DNA of 52,233 nucleotides from DATKLX01 sp035542155 (GCA_035542155.1 DATKLX010000130.1:1-52233), one strand, 5' to 3'. Shown: positions 8,046-17,443, counted from the first letter of the stretch. The notes: generated by a model from the letters alone, not told the origin. Program-made: numbers and translations.

Positions 8046-9329
8046 GTGCAGGATATGCGTGTATTTGTCGACACGATTGGATGCCGGTTAAACCAGAGCG
8101 AAATCGAAGCCATTGCCAACCAGTTCCGCGCCGCTGGACACACCCTGGTCTGCCGGGCCGCTGAGGCCGACCTGGTGGTGGTCAACACCTGCGCGGTGAC
8201 TGCCGAGGCGGCTTCGGATTCGCGCCAAAAAATCCGCCAGGCAGCCCGCGCCAGCGTGAAAGAGATTGCTGTAACTGGCTGCTGGGCAACGCTCAACCCG
8301 CAGGGCGCCGCGGCGCTCCCCGGCGTGACCCAAGTAATCCCCAACGACGCCAAAGACGGCCTGGTCCTCAGGCTGTTAAACCTTCCCCCCGATGCATTCG
8401 ACCAGGAGCCGATCGTCCGCCAGCCCCTCCCTGGTGCGCACTTGCGCACCCGCGCGTTCATCAAAGTCCAGGACGGGTGCGATAACCGCTGCACATTCTG
8501 TGTGACCACTATCGCGCGGGGAGTCGGGAAAAGCCGCAGCATTTCCGCTGTCGTTGCCGACGTTCAGTTCGCGCTGCTCGGCAAAGCCCAGGAAATTGTC
8601 CTCACCGGCGTGCACCTGGGGTCGTGGGGACAGGATTTTGCGCAAGCCCGGCATCTGAAGGATCTGGTGCATGCCCTGCTGGTGGAAACGGATGTACCCC
8701 GGCTGCGCCTGTCATCACTCGAGCCCTGGGATTTGAGCGCGGATTTCTTCTCGCTGTGGACCGACCGGCGTATGTGCCGTCATCTTCATTTACCCCTCCA
8801 GTCTGGCGCGAAGAGAACCCTGCGCCGGATGGCGCGAAAAACCCGCCCGGATTCCTTTGCCGGTCTGGTCGCCGAAGCCCGCCGCTGGATCCCGGGAGTA
8901 GCGATCACCACCGACGTCATCGTCGGTTTTCCCGGTGAAACCGAGGCGGATTTCCAGGAAAGCCTGGAATTCGTGCGCCAGATGCAGTTTGCCGGCGGGC
9001 ACGTGTTTACCTATTCTCCCCGTCCGGGTACCGCGGCCGCCCGGTTCCCCGACCAGGTGCCGATGGTGGTGCGTAAGGAGCGCAACGCCCAGATGCGCGC
9101 GATCCTGTCCGATGCCTCCCGCCAGTACCGCGCCTCCTTCCTTGGCCAGACTCTTCCGGTGCTGTGGGAAGCTGCCCAGGGGATCGGTCCGGACGGTTGG
9201 CGGTTAAGCGGCCTGACGGATAATTACCTCCGCGTCTCCGCCCTGGCGCCAAGCGACCTGTGGAATCAGATTACCCCGGTCGATCTGACCGGCCTGATGT
9301 TCGAGGGGCTGCGCGGTACGATTGTGTGA
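8046..9329 (+). CDS. mtaB: MtaB-type tRNA t6A37 methylthiotransferase
   Basis: 427 residues, normal for the family. The enzyme converts t6A at position 37 of tRNA to ms2t6A using two [4Fe-4S] clusters and SAM. The N-terminal MTTase domain has its three cluster cysteines (C13 in TIGCRLNQSE, C49 in VVNTCAV, C79 in VTGCWA), and the radical SAM motif CDNRCTFC is at C145, C149 and C152. The NQSE context and the Cys spacing fit MtaB rather than MiaB or RimO. The C-terminal TRAM-like region is short. The start is the GTG at 8046 with GAGG upstream; an ATG three codons later is possible. Confidence 0.92.
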   Translation: MQDMRVFVDTIGCRLNQSEIEAIANQFRAAGHTLVCRAAEADLVVVNTCAVTAEAASDSRQKIRQAARASVKEIAVTGCWATLNPQGAAALPGVTQVIPNDAKDGLVLRLLNLPPDAFDQEPIVRQPLPGAHLRTRAFIKVQDGCDNRCTFCVTTIARGVGKSRSISAVVADVQFALLGKAQEIVLTGVHLGSWGQDFAQARHLKDLVHALLVETDVPRLRLSSLEPWDLSADFFSLWTDRRMCRHLHLPLQSGAKRTLRRMARKTRPDSFAGLVAEARRWIPGVAITTDVIVGFPGETEADFQESLEFVRQMQFAGGHVFTYSPRPGTAAARFPDQVPMVVRKERNAQMRAILSDASRQYRASFLGQTLPVLWEAAQGIGPDGWRLSGLTDNYLRVSALAPSDLWNQITPVDLTGLMFEGLRGTIV

Positions 9330-9337
9330 GCTGAACC

Positions 9338-10336
9338 ATGAAAGCGATGGCTCTGTTCGCCCCTGCCCCGGCGGAAGAAAATCCATTGAAGCTGGTGGAT
9401 CTGGCCTTGCCTGAGCCTCAGGCGGGGCAGATTTTGATCGATGTGGATGTATGTGGGGTGTGCCACACCGATCTCCACACAGCCGAAGGGGAAATTCACC
9501 CGGCCCACCTTCCGGTTGTCCCGGGGCACCAGGCGGTCGGGAGAGTTGTGCAGATCGGTCGGGGGGTTGAAAAATTCAAGGCTGGAGACCGGGCGGGCGT
9601 TCCCTGGCTGTACTCGGCCGATCGGGTTTGCTCCTTTTGCCAGCGCGGGGAAGAAAACCTCTGCCCGCAGGCCCGTTTCACCGGTTTCCACGTCAACGGC
9701 GGCTACGCCCAATATCTTCTCGCAGAGGCGGATTATGCCCTGCCGGTTCCGGACGAGCTGTCCACGGAACAGGCAGCGCCTCTGTTGTGCGCGGGAATCA
9801 TTGGCCTGCGCTCGCTGCGCAAAGCCGACCTGCAGCCGGGGGAGCGGCTGGGGCTGTTCGGTTTCGGGGCCAGCGCCCACCTGGCGATCCAGATCGCGCG
9901 CTACTGGGGTTGCGAGGTGGCCGTGTTTACCCGTGCGGAGGCCCACCGCCGTCACGCCCTCGACCTGGGAGCAGCCTGGGCGGGTGATGCCGCCGAGGAT
10001 GGCCCGTTTCCGCTCGACCGCGCGGTTCTCTTTGCGCCAGTGGGCCGCCTGGTGCCCCTGGCGTTGGAAAGGATCCGCCCGGGCGGGACGGTGGCGATCA
10101 ACGCCATCCATCTCTCGCCGATCCCCGAGATGCCCTATGCCACAATCTATGGCGAGCGCACGCTGCGCTCGGTTGCCAACGCGACCTACCAGGATGGGCT
10201 CGACCTGCTGGACCTGGCTTTAAAAATCCCCTTGCACTCCACGATCAATGTGTATCCGCTGGAAGGGGCCAACCAGGCCCTTCAGGATTTGAAGGCCAGC
10301 CGGTTCAATGGGGAGGCAGTTCTGCAAGTAATGTAG
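9338..10336 (+). CDS. zinc-dependent alcohol dehydrogenase (medium-chain family)
   Basis: 332 residues, oxidises alcohols or reduces aldehydes with NAD(P). The catalytic zinc site is in VCGVCHTDLH (C39) and PGHQ (H64; the usual Glu after this His is Gln). The structural zinc lobe has only three cysteines (C98, C101, C109), with Asp at the position of the first one. The Rossmann motif GLFGFGASAHLAIQIA is clear. It starts eight bases after mtaB. The family is certain; the substrate is not, and the altered zinc-site residues make a straightforward ethanol dehydrogenase less certain. Confidence 0.88.
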   Translation: MKAMALFAPAPAEENPLKLVDLALPEPQAGQILIDVDVCGVCHTDLHTAEGEIHPAHLPVVPGHQAVGRVVQIGRGVEKFKAGDRAGVPWLYSADRVCSFCQRGEENLCPQARFTGFHVNGGYAQYLLAEADYALPVPDELSTEQAAPLLCAGIIGLRSLRKADLQPGERLGLFGFGASAHLAIQIARYWGCEVAVFTRAEAHRRHALDLGAAWAGDAAEDGPFPLDRAVLFAPVGRLVPLALERIRPGGTVAINAIHLSPIPEMPYATIYGERTLRSVANATYQDGLDLLDLALKIPLHSTINVYPLEGANQALQDLKASRFNGEAVLQVM

Positions 10337-10409
10337 AACATGCCTCCCGGCCTGTTCATAATCGGCCTGGAAGAATGCAAGCCAGGAGCCATGCGCCGCA
10401 TGAAGACAC

Positions 10410-11192
10410 TCACGTTTTCTGTCCCCTCGTCGCCAACCATGCCAGAAAGACGCTCAGCCAGTAGAGCAAGAAGAGGGGGACCATTAAGATACTCATATTC
10501 ACCGGGTCAACGGTGGGTGTGACCACCGCGGCAATGATTGCGATCACCACCACCGCGATCCGCCACTGGCGGGCGAGCTGGCTCGCAGTAACGATATTCA
10601 GCTTGGCCAGGACAAAGATCAACAGCGGCGTCTCAAAGCTTACTCCAATCCAGAACATCAGATTGGTTACGAAGCTGACGTAATTGGAAACCTTCGGACG
10701 GTTGTCGATCCCCGGGATCACGTTGCTGACCAGGAAGTTGATCGCCGAAGGGAGCATCACGTAATAGGCGAAGGCGATCCCGGCCACGAAGAGCAGGCTG
10801 GCGAAGGGGACCGCCAGGTAGACCCACCGTTTTTCTTTCGATGTCAATCCGGGGACAATAAACATCAACAACTGGTAGACGATGACCGGCATGGCCAGGA
10901 TCACCCCGCCCAGCAGCGCCACGCGCATGTACACCCCGATGGGCTCGGTCACCTCGGTGGCCTGGAGGTTATGGATCCCGCCAATAGGCCGGGCCAGGAA
11001 ACCGATCGATTCCTGGGCACCGACAGCGCTGATCGAGGTCGTTACGATGATGGCTAAAACCGCTTTCAGCAGCCGGCTGCGCAGCTCCTCCAGGTGTTCC
11101 AGGATGGTCATATCCTGGCCTTCAGGTTGGCCTTCAAATGGCTCGTCGGTGGTGATAGCTCCAGGACTACTTGCGGGCTCAGGTTCTGGCAT
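10410..11192 (-). CDS. tatC: Sec-independent (twin-arginine) translocase subunit TatC
   Basis: 260 residues from the ATG at 11192, chosen because it has a good ribosome binding site (AAGAGAGAC) and because the longer frame adds only unconserved residues. TatC is the membrane receptor for twin-arginine signal peptides. Six transmembrane segments are visible, the N-terminal signature is MTILEHLEELRSRL, and the first periplasmic loop and the segment around FVTNLMFWIGVSFETPLL are typical. The first 25 residues are a Pro/Glu-rich extension. tatA and tatB lie 3 kb away on the same strand, separated by the glucosidase and lactate dehydrogenase genes. Confidence 0.93.
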   Translation of the reverse strand: MPEPEPASSPGAITTDEPFEGQPEGQDMTILEHLEELRSRLLKAVLAIIVTTSISAVGAQESIGFLARPIGGIHNLQATEVTEPIGVYMRVALLGGVILAMPVIVYQLLMFIVPGLTSKEKRWVYLAVPFASLLFVAGIAFAYYVMLPSAINFLVSNVIPGIDNRPKVSNYVSFVTNLMFWIGVSFETPLLIFVLAKLNIVTASQLARQWRIAVVVIAIIAAVVTPTVDPVNMSILMVPLFLLYWLSVFLAWLATRGQKT

Positions 11193-11395
11193 AGATTTTG
11201 GTCTCTCTTCGCAGGTTATTGTAATCCGAATTGTCGTTTCTGGAGAACGGAACCGAAGAAGTGGTATGCCAGAGAAGGTAGAAGGATTCGTTTCCAATTT
11301 TTCTGGAAAAGCAGAAAAAGTATAATGGATGGATGCTGGCAGGTTTCCCATCCACGCTGTGAAAACTCTCGAACCGAAGGGTGCTCCAAATTTTT

Positions 11396-13117
11396 ATGAA
11401 TGATCTAGATTGGTGGAAGAAAGCTGTTTTTTATCAAATCTATCCGCGTAGCTTTGCGGATTCGAACGGGGATGGAATCGGGGATCTTCCCGGAATCATT
11501 CAGAAGATACCCTATTTGAAAGACCTGGGTGTCGATGCGATCTGGCTTTCTCCAATATACCCCTCGCCGCTGCGGGACTGCGGTTACGACGTCGCCGATT
11601 ATCTAGGGGTTGCACCGGAATATGGGACGATGGATGATTTTCGACGCCTCCTGGAGGAGCTTCATCGATGGGATATGCGCCTGATCCTGGACCTGGTCTT
11701 GAACCACACCTCCGACCAGCATCCCTGGTTCCTCGAGTCGCGCTCCAGCCTGGATAACCCGAAGCGGGACTGGTATCTATGGCGGGACGGGAAAAATGGC
11801 GGGCCTCCCAATAACTGGTATTCCACTTTTGGCGGGCCAGCCTGGGAACTGGACCCCATCACGGGCCAGTACTATTACCACTTTTTCTTCAAAGAACAGC
11901 CGGATCTGAACTGGCGAAATAAAGAAGTGCGCCAGACGATGTTTGCGCTGATGCGGGCCTGGATGGAGATGGGGGTGGATGGCTTCCGCCTGGACGCGAT
12001 TGGGACCATCTTCGAAGACCCGGCCTTACCCGACCAGCATTCCCCGCTGACCCAGGCGGAGCTGTACCGGATGGCCAAAACCGCAGACAGTGAGGCCGAG
12101 CGCCTCGAAGCCGTGCGGGCTTTTAAGATCATGTTCGAGCACCAGGTTGACCGGGTAGAAATCCACAGCTTGATGCGCGATCTACGGGCCGTTGTCAACG
12201 AATATCCGGGGCGGGTCCTGGTCGGGGAGACCGACCTGATCGAATATTATGGGAACGGTGACGACGAGCTGCACATGGTCTTCAATTTTCCACTGATGCG
12301 CACGGAGAAGCTGAGCGCGGAATGGGTCCGCGCCAACCAGGCGCTGCGTCTGTCTCGCCTGCCGGCCAAGGCCTGGCCCTGCAATACCCTGGGGAACCAC
12401 GATTCGCCGCGGGTCTATTCTCATTTCGGGGACGGGATCCATGACCAAACAATCGCCAGGACCAGCCTGGCTTTGATGCTGACCCTAAAGGGGACCCCTT
12501 TTTTGTACAACGGCGAGGAGATCGGGATGACCGATCTCCTCCTGAACTCGATCGACCAGTTCCGCGACCAGTTGGGCATCTGGGCCTACGAGACAGAAAT
12601 CCGCGATCTGCGCAGTTCGCCAGAGGCTGCCCTGGTCTACGCTGCACGCCAGACGCGGGATAGATGCCGCACTCCCTTGCAGTGGGCAAACGCACCCAAC
12701 GGGGGGTTCTGTCCCAAGGACGTGAAGCCCTGGCTGCCGGTAAACCCAAACTATGCGGAGGGAGTCAATGTGGAAGAAGAGATGGATGACCCCGTTTCGC
12801 TGCTGCATTTTTATCGAGAGCTGCTTCAGGTTCGCCGGGCGAACCCGGCCCTGGTTTGTGGGGATTATTTACCTCTGTCGGCCAATCTGCCGGGAGTGCT
12901 GGTATTTCTGCGCCAGATCCTGCCGGATGGGCAGGCCTGCCTGGTAGTAATCAACCTGGTTGGGCGCGGGCACCAGATCAAGCTGGACCTGCCAGTCAAC
13001 TGCTTGAACACAATTTTTTCCAGCCGCATCCGTGAAAAGGAGGCCGATCCAATCCGGCCTCTTTTGATCGCGCCCTACGAAGTATATATCGCCGGACTGG
13101 CCAGGATTATCAGGTAA
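11396..13117 (+). CDS. GH13 alpha-glucosidase / oligo-1,6-glucosidase
   Basis: 573 residues, the usual size for GH13 exo-glucosidases that hydrolyse terminal alpha-glucosidic bonds of maltose, isomaltose or sucrose-like sugars. The conserved regions are in order: VFYQIYPRSF, LDLVLNHTSDQHPWF, GVDGFRLDAI with the nucleophile D200, VLVGETD with the acid/base E278, and LGNHDSPR with the third acidic residue D336. There is no signal peptide, so it is cytoplasmic. I prefer the ATG at 11396 (MNDLDWWKKAVFYQ) to the one at 11381. A TATAAT at 11321-11326 may be its -10 box. It converges on ldh with almost no gap. Confidence 0.9.
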   Translation: MNDLDWWKKAVFYQIYPRSFADSNGDGIGDLPGIIQKIPYLKDLGVDAIWLSPIYPSPLRDCGYDVADYLGVAPEYGTMDDFRRLLEELHRWDMRLILDLVLNHTSDQHPWFLESRSSLDNPKRDWYLWRDGKNGGPPNNWYSTFGGPAWELDPITGQYYYHFFFKEQPDLNWRNKEVRQTMFALMRAWMEMGVDGFRLDAIGTIFEDPALPDQHSPLTQAELYRMAKTADSEAERLEAVRAFKIMFEHQVDRVEIHSLMRDLRAVVNEYPGRVLVGETDLIEYYGNGDDELHMVFNFPLMRTEKLSAEWVRANQALRLSRLPAKAWPCNTLGNHDSPRVYSHFGDGIHDQTIARTSLALMLTLKGTPFLYNGEEIGMTDLLLNSIDQFRDQLGIWAYETEIRDLRSSPEAALVYAARQTRDRCRTPLQWANAPNGGFCPKDVKPWLPVNPNYAEGVNVEEEMDDPVSLLHFYRELLQVRRANPALVCGDYLPLSANLPGVLVFLRQILPDGQACLVVINLVGRGHQIKLDLPVNCLNTIFSSRIREKEADPIRPLLIAPYEVYIAGLARIIR

Positions 13118-13120
13118 AGC

Positions 13121-14095
13121 TCAACAGCAGTTGATCTGGGTCAGGATAATCTTGAGAACCTCAGCCGATTTTTGCAGTCCAGCCACCTCTTTTTCGTCCA
13201 GCTCCAGGTGGATGAAGCGCTCGACCCCCTTGCGGCTGATCACCGTGGGCAGGCTCAAGCAGACGTCGTGGATTCCGTAGAAATCGTCGATTAGAGAGGA
13301 AACCGATAGCACGGTGGATTGGTCGCGGAGGATCGCTTCGACGATCCGGGTGAGCCCGGTGGCAACCGCGTAAAATGTGGCGCCCTTGCGCTGGATGATC
13401 TGGTAAGCCGCGTCGCGGGTTTGCTCGAAAATGTGGTCCATATCCTCCTGACTGCATGTGATGCAGTTTGCTTCCGAATAGGTGGAGAGGCGCATACCGG
13501 CGATGTTTGCCAGCGACCAGACTGGAACTTCACTGTCGCCGTGCTCGCCAATGATGTAAGCGTGGACGCTGCGCGGGTCGACGCCAAAGTATTCGGAGAG
13601 GAGATAGCGGAAACGAGCCGTGTCGAGGATGGTTCCCGATCCAATCACACGTTCCTTGGGCAAGCCGGAATATTTGAGCGCGGCGTAGGTCAGTACGTCC
13701 ACGGGGTTTGTGGCCACCAGGATCATGCCCCCGGGATTGTGCTCAATGATCGATTCGACCATCGGGCGGAGAATGCCCGCGTTGCGCTGGACGAGGTCCA
13801 GGCGTGTTTCCCCGGGACGCTGGGCTGTCCCGGCTGTGATCACCGTTACCGACGCTCCAGCGCAGTCCTCGTAGCCTCCCGTCCAGATCCGGGTGGGGTG
13901 GGCCAGCGGCGCGGCGTGAGCGATATCCATGGCCTCGCCCTCGGCCTTGGAGCGGTTGAGGTCGATGAGGACGATCTCGGCAGCCAGGCCGCTGAGCATG
14001 AGCGAATAGGCGAATGTTGCGCCGACGTTGCCGGCGCCAATGACAGCGATTCGAGCGGGTTGGACGTGGGCGTCCAGGGGGGTCAGTTCAGACAT
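13121..14095 (-). CDS. ldh: L-lactate dehydrogenase
   Basis: 324 residues. It interconverts pyruvate and L-lactate with NADH. The NAD fold begins IAVIGAGNVGATFAY, and the specificity loop reads TAQRPGETR with Gln (Q92) where malate dehydrogenases carry Arg, which marks lactate dehydrogenase. The catalytic His is H185 (IIGEHGDSEV), with D158 and R161 in the preceding helix. The protein ends in an unusual Cys-Cys pair. An AGAGG ribosome binding site precedes the ATG. Together with the neighbouring glucosidase it fits sugar fermentation. Confidence 0.93.
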   Translation of the reverse strand: MSELTPLDAHVQPARIAVIGAGNVGATFAYSLMLSGLAAEIVLIDLNRSKAEGEAMDIAHAAPLAHPTRIWTGGYEDCAGASVTVITAGTAQRPGETRLDLVQRNAGILRPMVESIIEHNPGGMILVATNPVDVLTYAALKYSGLPKERVIGSGTILDTARFRYLLSEYFGVDPRSVHAYIIGEHGDSEVPVWSLANIAGMRLSTYSEANCITCSQEDMDHIFEQTRDAAYQIIQRKGATFYAVATGLTRIVEAILRDQSTVLSVSSLIDDFYGIHDVCLSLPTVISRKGVERFIHLELDEKEVAGLQKSAEVLKIILTQINCC

Positions 14096-14401
14096 CTTGC
14101 GGCCTCTTTAGTAGATCAATGCAAACTATGATTCCCGATTATTTTTCAAGAGAACATTCGGAAACTCGAAATGCAAGATAGCCAGGGGAGCCATCAACGA
14201 ATGCGGAAACGAAACGGATCTGAGGGCCAATCTGGTTGCTATACGGCGATGATTGCCCTGGTTTCCGCCAGGAGAAGGACTGGGTTTTGAAGAAAAGCAC
14301 CCGAGCAGGCCATCATTCGTTTATCCGTTGTCTTCATTCGTTGACGCGTTGACGGCTAGCCTTGCCGAGAATACTCTCCCAGTTACCGAATGCTCTCTTC
14401 T
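14096..14401. other. intergenic region between ldh and tatB
   Basis: About 300 bases without a convincing gene. It must hold the ldh promoter on the minus strand, but I see no clear -35/-10 pair. Near 14320-14350 the string CATTCGTT occurs twice and CGTTGAC twice in tandem, which looks like slipped repeats. No hairpin with a T-run is found. Confidence 0.5.
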
Positions 14402-14821
14402 TCATGATTCGCTCTTTTCCTCGTCCAAATCAGATTCGCTGGCTGCCTCTTCTGAATGGGACACGCCGCCGTTATGCGGCGGCTGGGGTTCCCCATTCGG
14501 GGGAAGGGGAACATCCACGCGGTAGGCTGGCGCGATGGTGGCCTGGATGTCGTGGGGGTTGATGCCGAGACCGATCTGCGTGTTGTTCTTCAGTTCTTGA
14601 AGGTCGTCCTCCAGGCCGGTTTCACGGACCAGCCGGGTGGGCATCTGCCGGATCTCACGCGAGGCGGTCATGATCGTCTGCCAGGCAGGGGATTGGATCA
14701 CTTTACGGATGTAGAGGCCGATTTTTTGCCCGGTTCGAACCATATCGCGCGGCCCGAGAACCAGGAGCGCTATGATGATTATGAAGAGCAGTTCGAACGG
14801 CCCAACGTTTAAGATTTCCAT
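14402..14821 (-). CDS. tatB: TatB-like twin-arginine translocase subunit
   Basis: 139 residues. One N-terminal membrane helix (LLFIIIIALLVLGP) is followed by the hinge and an amphipathic helix (RDMVRTGQKIGLYIRKV), then a long charged tail, which together match TatB rather than the shorter TatA. TatB docks signal peptides together with TatC. The C-terminal 50 residues are Pro-, Ser- and Glu-rich and unconserved. It lies 90 bases downstream of tatA on the same strand, so the two probably form one unit. Confidence 0.82.
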   Translation of the reverse strand: MEILNVGPFELLFIIIIALLVLGPRDMVRTGQKIGLYIRKVIQSPAWQTIMTASREIRQMPTRLVRETGLEDDLQELKNNTQIGLGINPHDIQATIAPAYRVDVPLPPNGEPQPPHNGGVSHSEEAASESDLDEEKSES

Positions 14822-14911
14822 ACCGCTTAACCTCTATACACCAGGTACAACAAATTTAACCGCACCCGGAAAACCAGCTTGTGGAAGACGCCCCTGGGGA
14901 TTTGAGGAATG

Positions 14912-15094
14912 TTATTCGGTCTTGGTGGTTTCTTTCGAAGCCTGTTTTTCTTCGTCGGTCTTTCCTGCCAGGCCGTCTTTGAAGGCGCGAATTCCGGCGC
15001 CAAGCTCACCGGAAATTTTACTGATTCGGCCTACCCCAAATAGCAGGACGATGATCCCAAAGATGATCAATAGCTCAGTTGGCCCTAAGTTCAT
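14912..15094 (-). CDS. tatA: TatA/TatE twin-arginine translocase pore subunit
   Basis: 60 residues, the expected size for TatA. A short hydrophobic helix (LLIIFGIIVLLFG), the conserved Gly of the hinge and the amphipathic helix ISKISGELGAGIRAFKDGL are all present, followed by a Lys/Glu-rich tail. TatA oligomers form the transport passage for folded proteins. It has the best ribosome binding site in the window (AAGGAGGTAA, eight bases before the ATG), fitting high expression. Confidence 0.92.
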   Translation of the reverse strand: MNLGPTELLIIFGIIVLLFGVGRISKISGELGAGIRAFKDGLAGKTDEEKQASKETTKTE

Positions 15095-15492
15095 TGGATT
15101 ACCTCCTTAAAATAAAAAACCCACCAGGGCAGATTTTACAAGCCAGGCTCAAAAGCTGCCTTGCTTCGCTCTGAAATTTATTATACGCTTATTTTGAGAA
15201 TTTGGATGTTTCTTGAGGTATTCAGGAAGAGATAGAACGGGGGAGGAGAGCCCATATCTCCAGAACCAACGATTGACAACTCAATATAAGAATTACCATT
15301 TTGTTTTTTGGAATCTCCAGTGAGCCGGCGCGAAAAATCCCAATGAACTTGCCATTTTCCGATCCAATTCTAACAAATCTAAGTTAAAATTAAAGATCGT
15401 GAAATTTGAGCCAGTATGGTTGATTCCCTGATCTGTTCAAGTTCAAAAGGGGAACAAACCTTAAGTATGCTGGCATTTTTTATGGATTAATA
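15095..15492. other. AT-rich divergent region between tatA and kimA
   Basis: About 400 bases without a gene, clearly more AT-rich than its surroundings. It carries the promoters of tatA (minus strand; a TATAAT lies at 15185-15180) and of kimA. A perfect TTGACA at about 15273 has no matching -10 box. Because KimA transporters are often under a c-di-AMP (ydaO-type) riboswitch I looked for its conserved segments and did not find them. Confidence 0.5.
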
Positions 15493-17436
15493 ATGACTGA
15501 AACGCGTTCAAAAAATGGCTTAACTGTATGGCGGAGAGCCACCGATTACAAACCACCTCGCTCCTGGCGTAACTGGCTGATCGGCAGGCCGCTCACTACT
15601 GCCGATGCCCCCCACCAGACGATTGGGAAATTCATCGGGTTGGCCGTTTTTGCTTCCGATGCGCTTTCTTCTTCGGCTTATTCGACCCAGGAAATGATGG
15701 TGATCCTCGCAGCAGTCGGCACAGCCTCATTTGGGCTGGTTTTTCCTTTAACCATCACAATCGTAGTTTTGCTTGCTGTCCTGACTCTCTCTTACGAGCA
15801 AACCATCCATGCTTACCCCAATGGGGGCGGCGCGTATATCGTCTCTCGGGATAACCTGGGAGATCTTCCTGCGCAAATCGCCGCGGCGGCGCTGCTGACC
15901 GACTACGTCCTCACCGTGGCCGTTTCGATATCATCAGGTGTTGCTCAAATTGTCTCCGCTTTTGAAAAACTGTACCCGTACCGGGTCGAAATCTCGGTGG
16001 GCCTGGTTCTGTTCATCATGATCGTCAACCTGCGCGGAGTCAAGGAGTCCGGCGCCTTTTTTGCTGTTCCGACTTATTTCTTCATCGTAATGATGTTTAT
16101 CACAGTTGGGGTCGGCGTGTTCCGCTATTTTACCGGGACGTTGGGCCAGGTGATCGATCCCCCTGTACTGGAGGTGATCCAACCTACCCAGGCGATCACC
16201 GCGTTCCTCATCCTGCGAGCCTTTTCCAGCGGGACTACAGCCCTGACCGGTGTTGAGGCGATCTCGAATGGAATCCCGGCATTTAAGGAACCCAAGAGCC
16301 AAAACGCCGGGGTGACCCTGATCTGGATGTCCATCATTCTGGGATCTCTGATTCTGATGATCTCGTTCCTATCGGCCCACATCGTCGCCATCCCTTCCGA
16401 AACCGAGACAGTCATCTCGCAGCTTGCCAGGACTGTTTTCGATGGACGTGGGGTCCTTTACCTGGGCGTGATCGCAGCGACGACCGTGATCCTCATTATG
16501 GCGGCCAATACGTCTTTCGCCGATTTCCCGCGTTTAAGTGCCCTGACGGCCCAGGATGGTTTCCTACCCAGGCAACTGGCTTACCGCGGAAGCCGCCTGG
16601 TCTACTCGCGCGGGATCGCCACGTTGGCCTTGATTGCTTCGTTGTTGATCATTGTGTTTAAGGCCAGCGTGACCTTGCTGATCCCCCTCTATGCCATCGG
16701 CGTGTTTCTCTCGTTCACCCTGTCCCAGGCCGGGATGGCCCACCGTTGGTGGAAGATCGGCCATTTGAAAGCGGGGGAGGAGATAAAAGAACGGGGCTCG
16801 ACTTTGCGCAATGAGCCCGGCTGGGAAACCAAGATGTTTATTAACGGCCTGGGCGCTTTTATGACTGGCCTGGTCATGCTGGTTTTCGCGGTGACCAAGT
16901 TCCATGACGGCGCTTATGTAGTGATCGTCCTGATCCCCATGCAGGTCCTGATCTTTTCCTACATCCACCATCATTACCAGAACCTGGCCAAGGCGTTATC
17001 GCTGGATCATTACGGCAGCCCTCCACCCATTGCTCGTCACAGGGTCATCCTGTTGATTGGCGGCGTGCACCGCGGAACGATCAACGCACTGCGCTATGCG
17101 CATACACTATCCGACGATATTACCGCCGTCCATGTTTCCATCGATCCGGATGAGGCAGAGCGTATTCAATCAAAATGGGAGACCTGGGGAGAAGGGGTGC
17201 GCTTGATCATCCTGGAGTCACCGTACCGACTTTTCCTCGAGCCGGTGCTGGAGTATATCGAGGAGATCTCCGCCCAGCGGCAATCCAACGAAATTACCAC
17301 CATCATCGTTCCCCAGTTCATCCCTCACCACTGGTGGAACAATATTTTACATGCTCAAACTGCCCTGCAGTTGCGCCTTGCGATGCTGTTTCGCAAGAAT
17401 ATCGTCGTTACGGATGTCCCTTACCAGGCTGGATAG
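15493..17436 (+). CDS. kimA: KimA-like potassium uptake permease (APC superfamily)
   Basis: 647 residues. The N-terminal 450 residues are an APC-type transporter with about 12 membrane segments, including the family stretches ASDALSSSAYSTQEMM, YPNGGGAYIVSRDNLG and FSSGTTALTGVEAISNGIPA. The cytoplasmic C-terminal part (IALRYAHTLSDDITAVHVSIDP onward, ending in VPQFIPHHWWNNILHAQTAL) is the UspA-like domain typical of KimA (YdaO). KimA imports K+ with protons and in Firmicutes is inhibited by c-di-AMP. Two RCK genes follow directly. The start has no strong ribosome binding site. Substrate is by homology; general APC relatives carry amino acids. Confidence 0.82.
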   Translation: MTETRSKNGLTVWRRATDYKPPRSWRNWLIGRPLTTADAPHQTIGKFIGLAVFASDALSSSAYSTQEMMVILAAVGTASFGLVFPLTITIVVLLAVLTLSYEQTIHAYPNGGGAYIVSRDNLGDLPAQIAAAALLTDYVLTVAVSISSGVAQIVSAFEKLYPYRVEISVGLVLFIMIVNLRGVKESGAFFAVPTYFFIVMMFITVGVGVFRYFTGTLGQVIDPPVLEVIQPTQAITAFLILRAFSSGTTALTGVEAISNGIPAFKEPKSQNAGVTLIWMSIILGSLILMISFLSAHIVAIPSETETVISQLARTVFDGRGVLYLGVIAATTVILIMAANTSFADFPRLSALTAQDGFLPRQLAYRGSRLVYSRGIATLALIASLLIIVFKASVTLLIPLYAIGVFLSFTLSQAGMAHRWWKIGHLKAGEEIKERGSTLRNEPGWETKMFINGLGAFMTGLVMLVFAVTKFHDGAYVVIVLIPMQVLIFSYIHHHYQNLAKALSLDHYGSPPPIARHRVILLIGGVHRGTINALRYAHTLSDDITAVHVSIDPDEAERIQSKWETWGEGVRLIILESPYRLFLEPVLEYIEEISAQRQSNEITTIIVPQFIPHHWWNNILHAQTALQLRLAMLFRKNIVVTDVPYQAG

Positions 17437-17443
17437 CCTGGTA
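17422..17443 (+). other. perfect hairpin across the kimA stop codon
   Basis: TACCAGGCT (17422-17430) and AGCCTGGTA (17435-17443) form a nine-base-pair stem with a four-base loop, and the kimA stop codon lies inside. No T-run follows, so it is unlikely to terminate; it may protect the kimA mRNA end or tune translation of the next gene. Confidence 0.5.

Noticed and set aside
14320..14350. CRISPR-like repeats
   Set aside because: Only two partial copies of 7-8 bases occur, with no regular spacing or length.
15095..15492. c-di-AMP (ydaO-type) riboswitch before kimA
   Set aside because: Conserved segments of that riboswitch are not found in the leader, although its presence would be expected from Firmicutes kimA genes.
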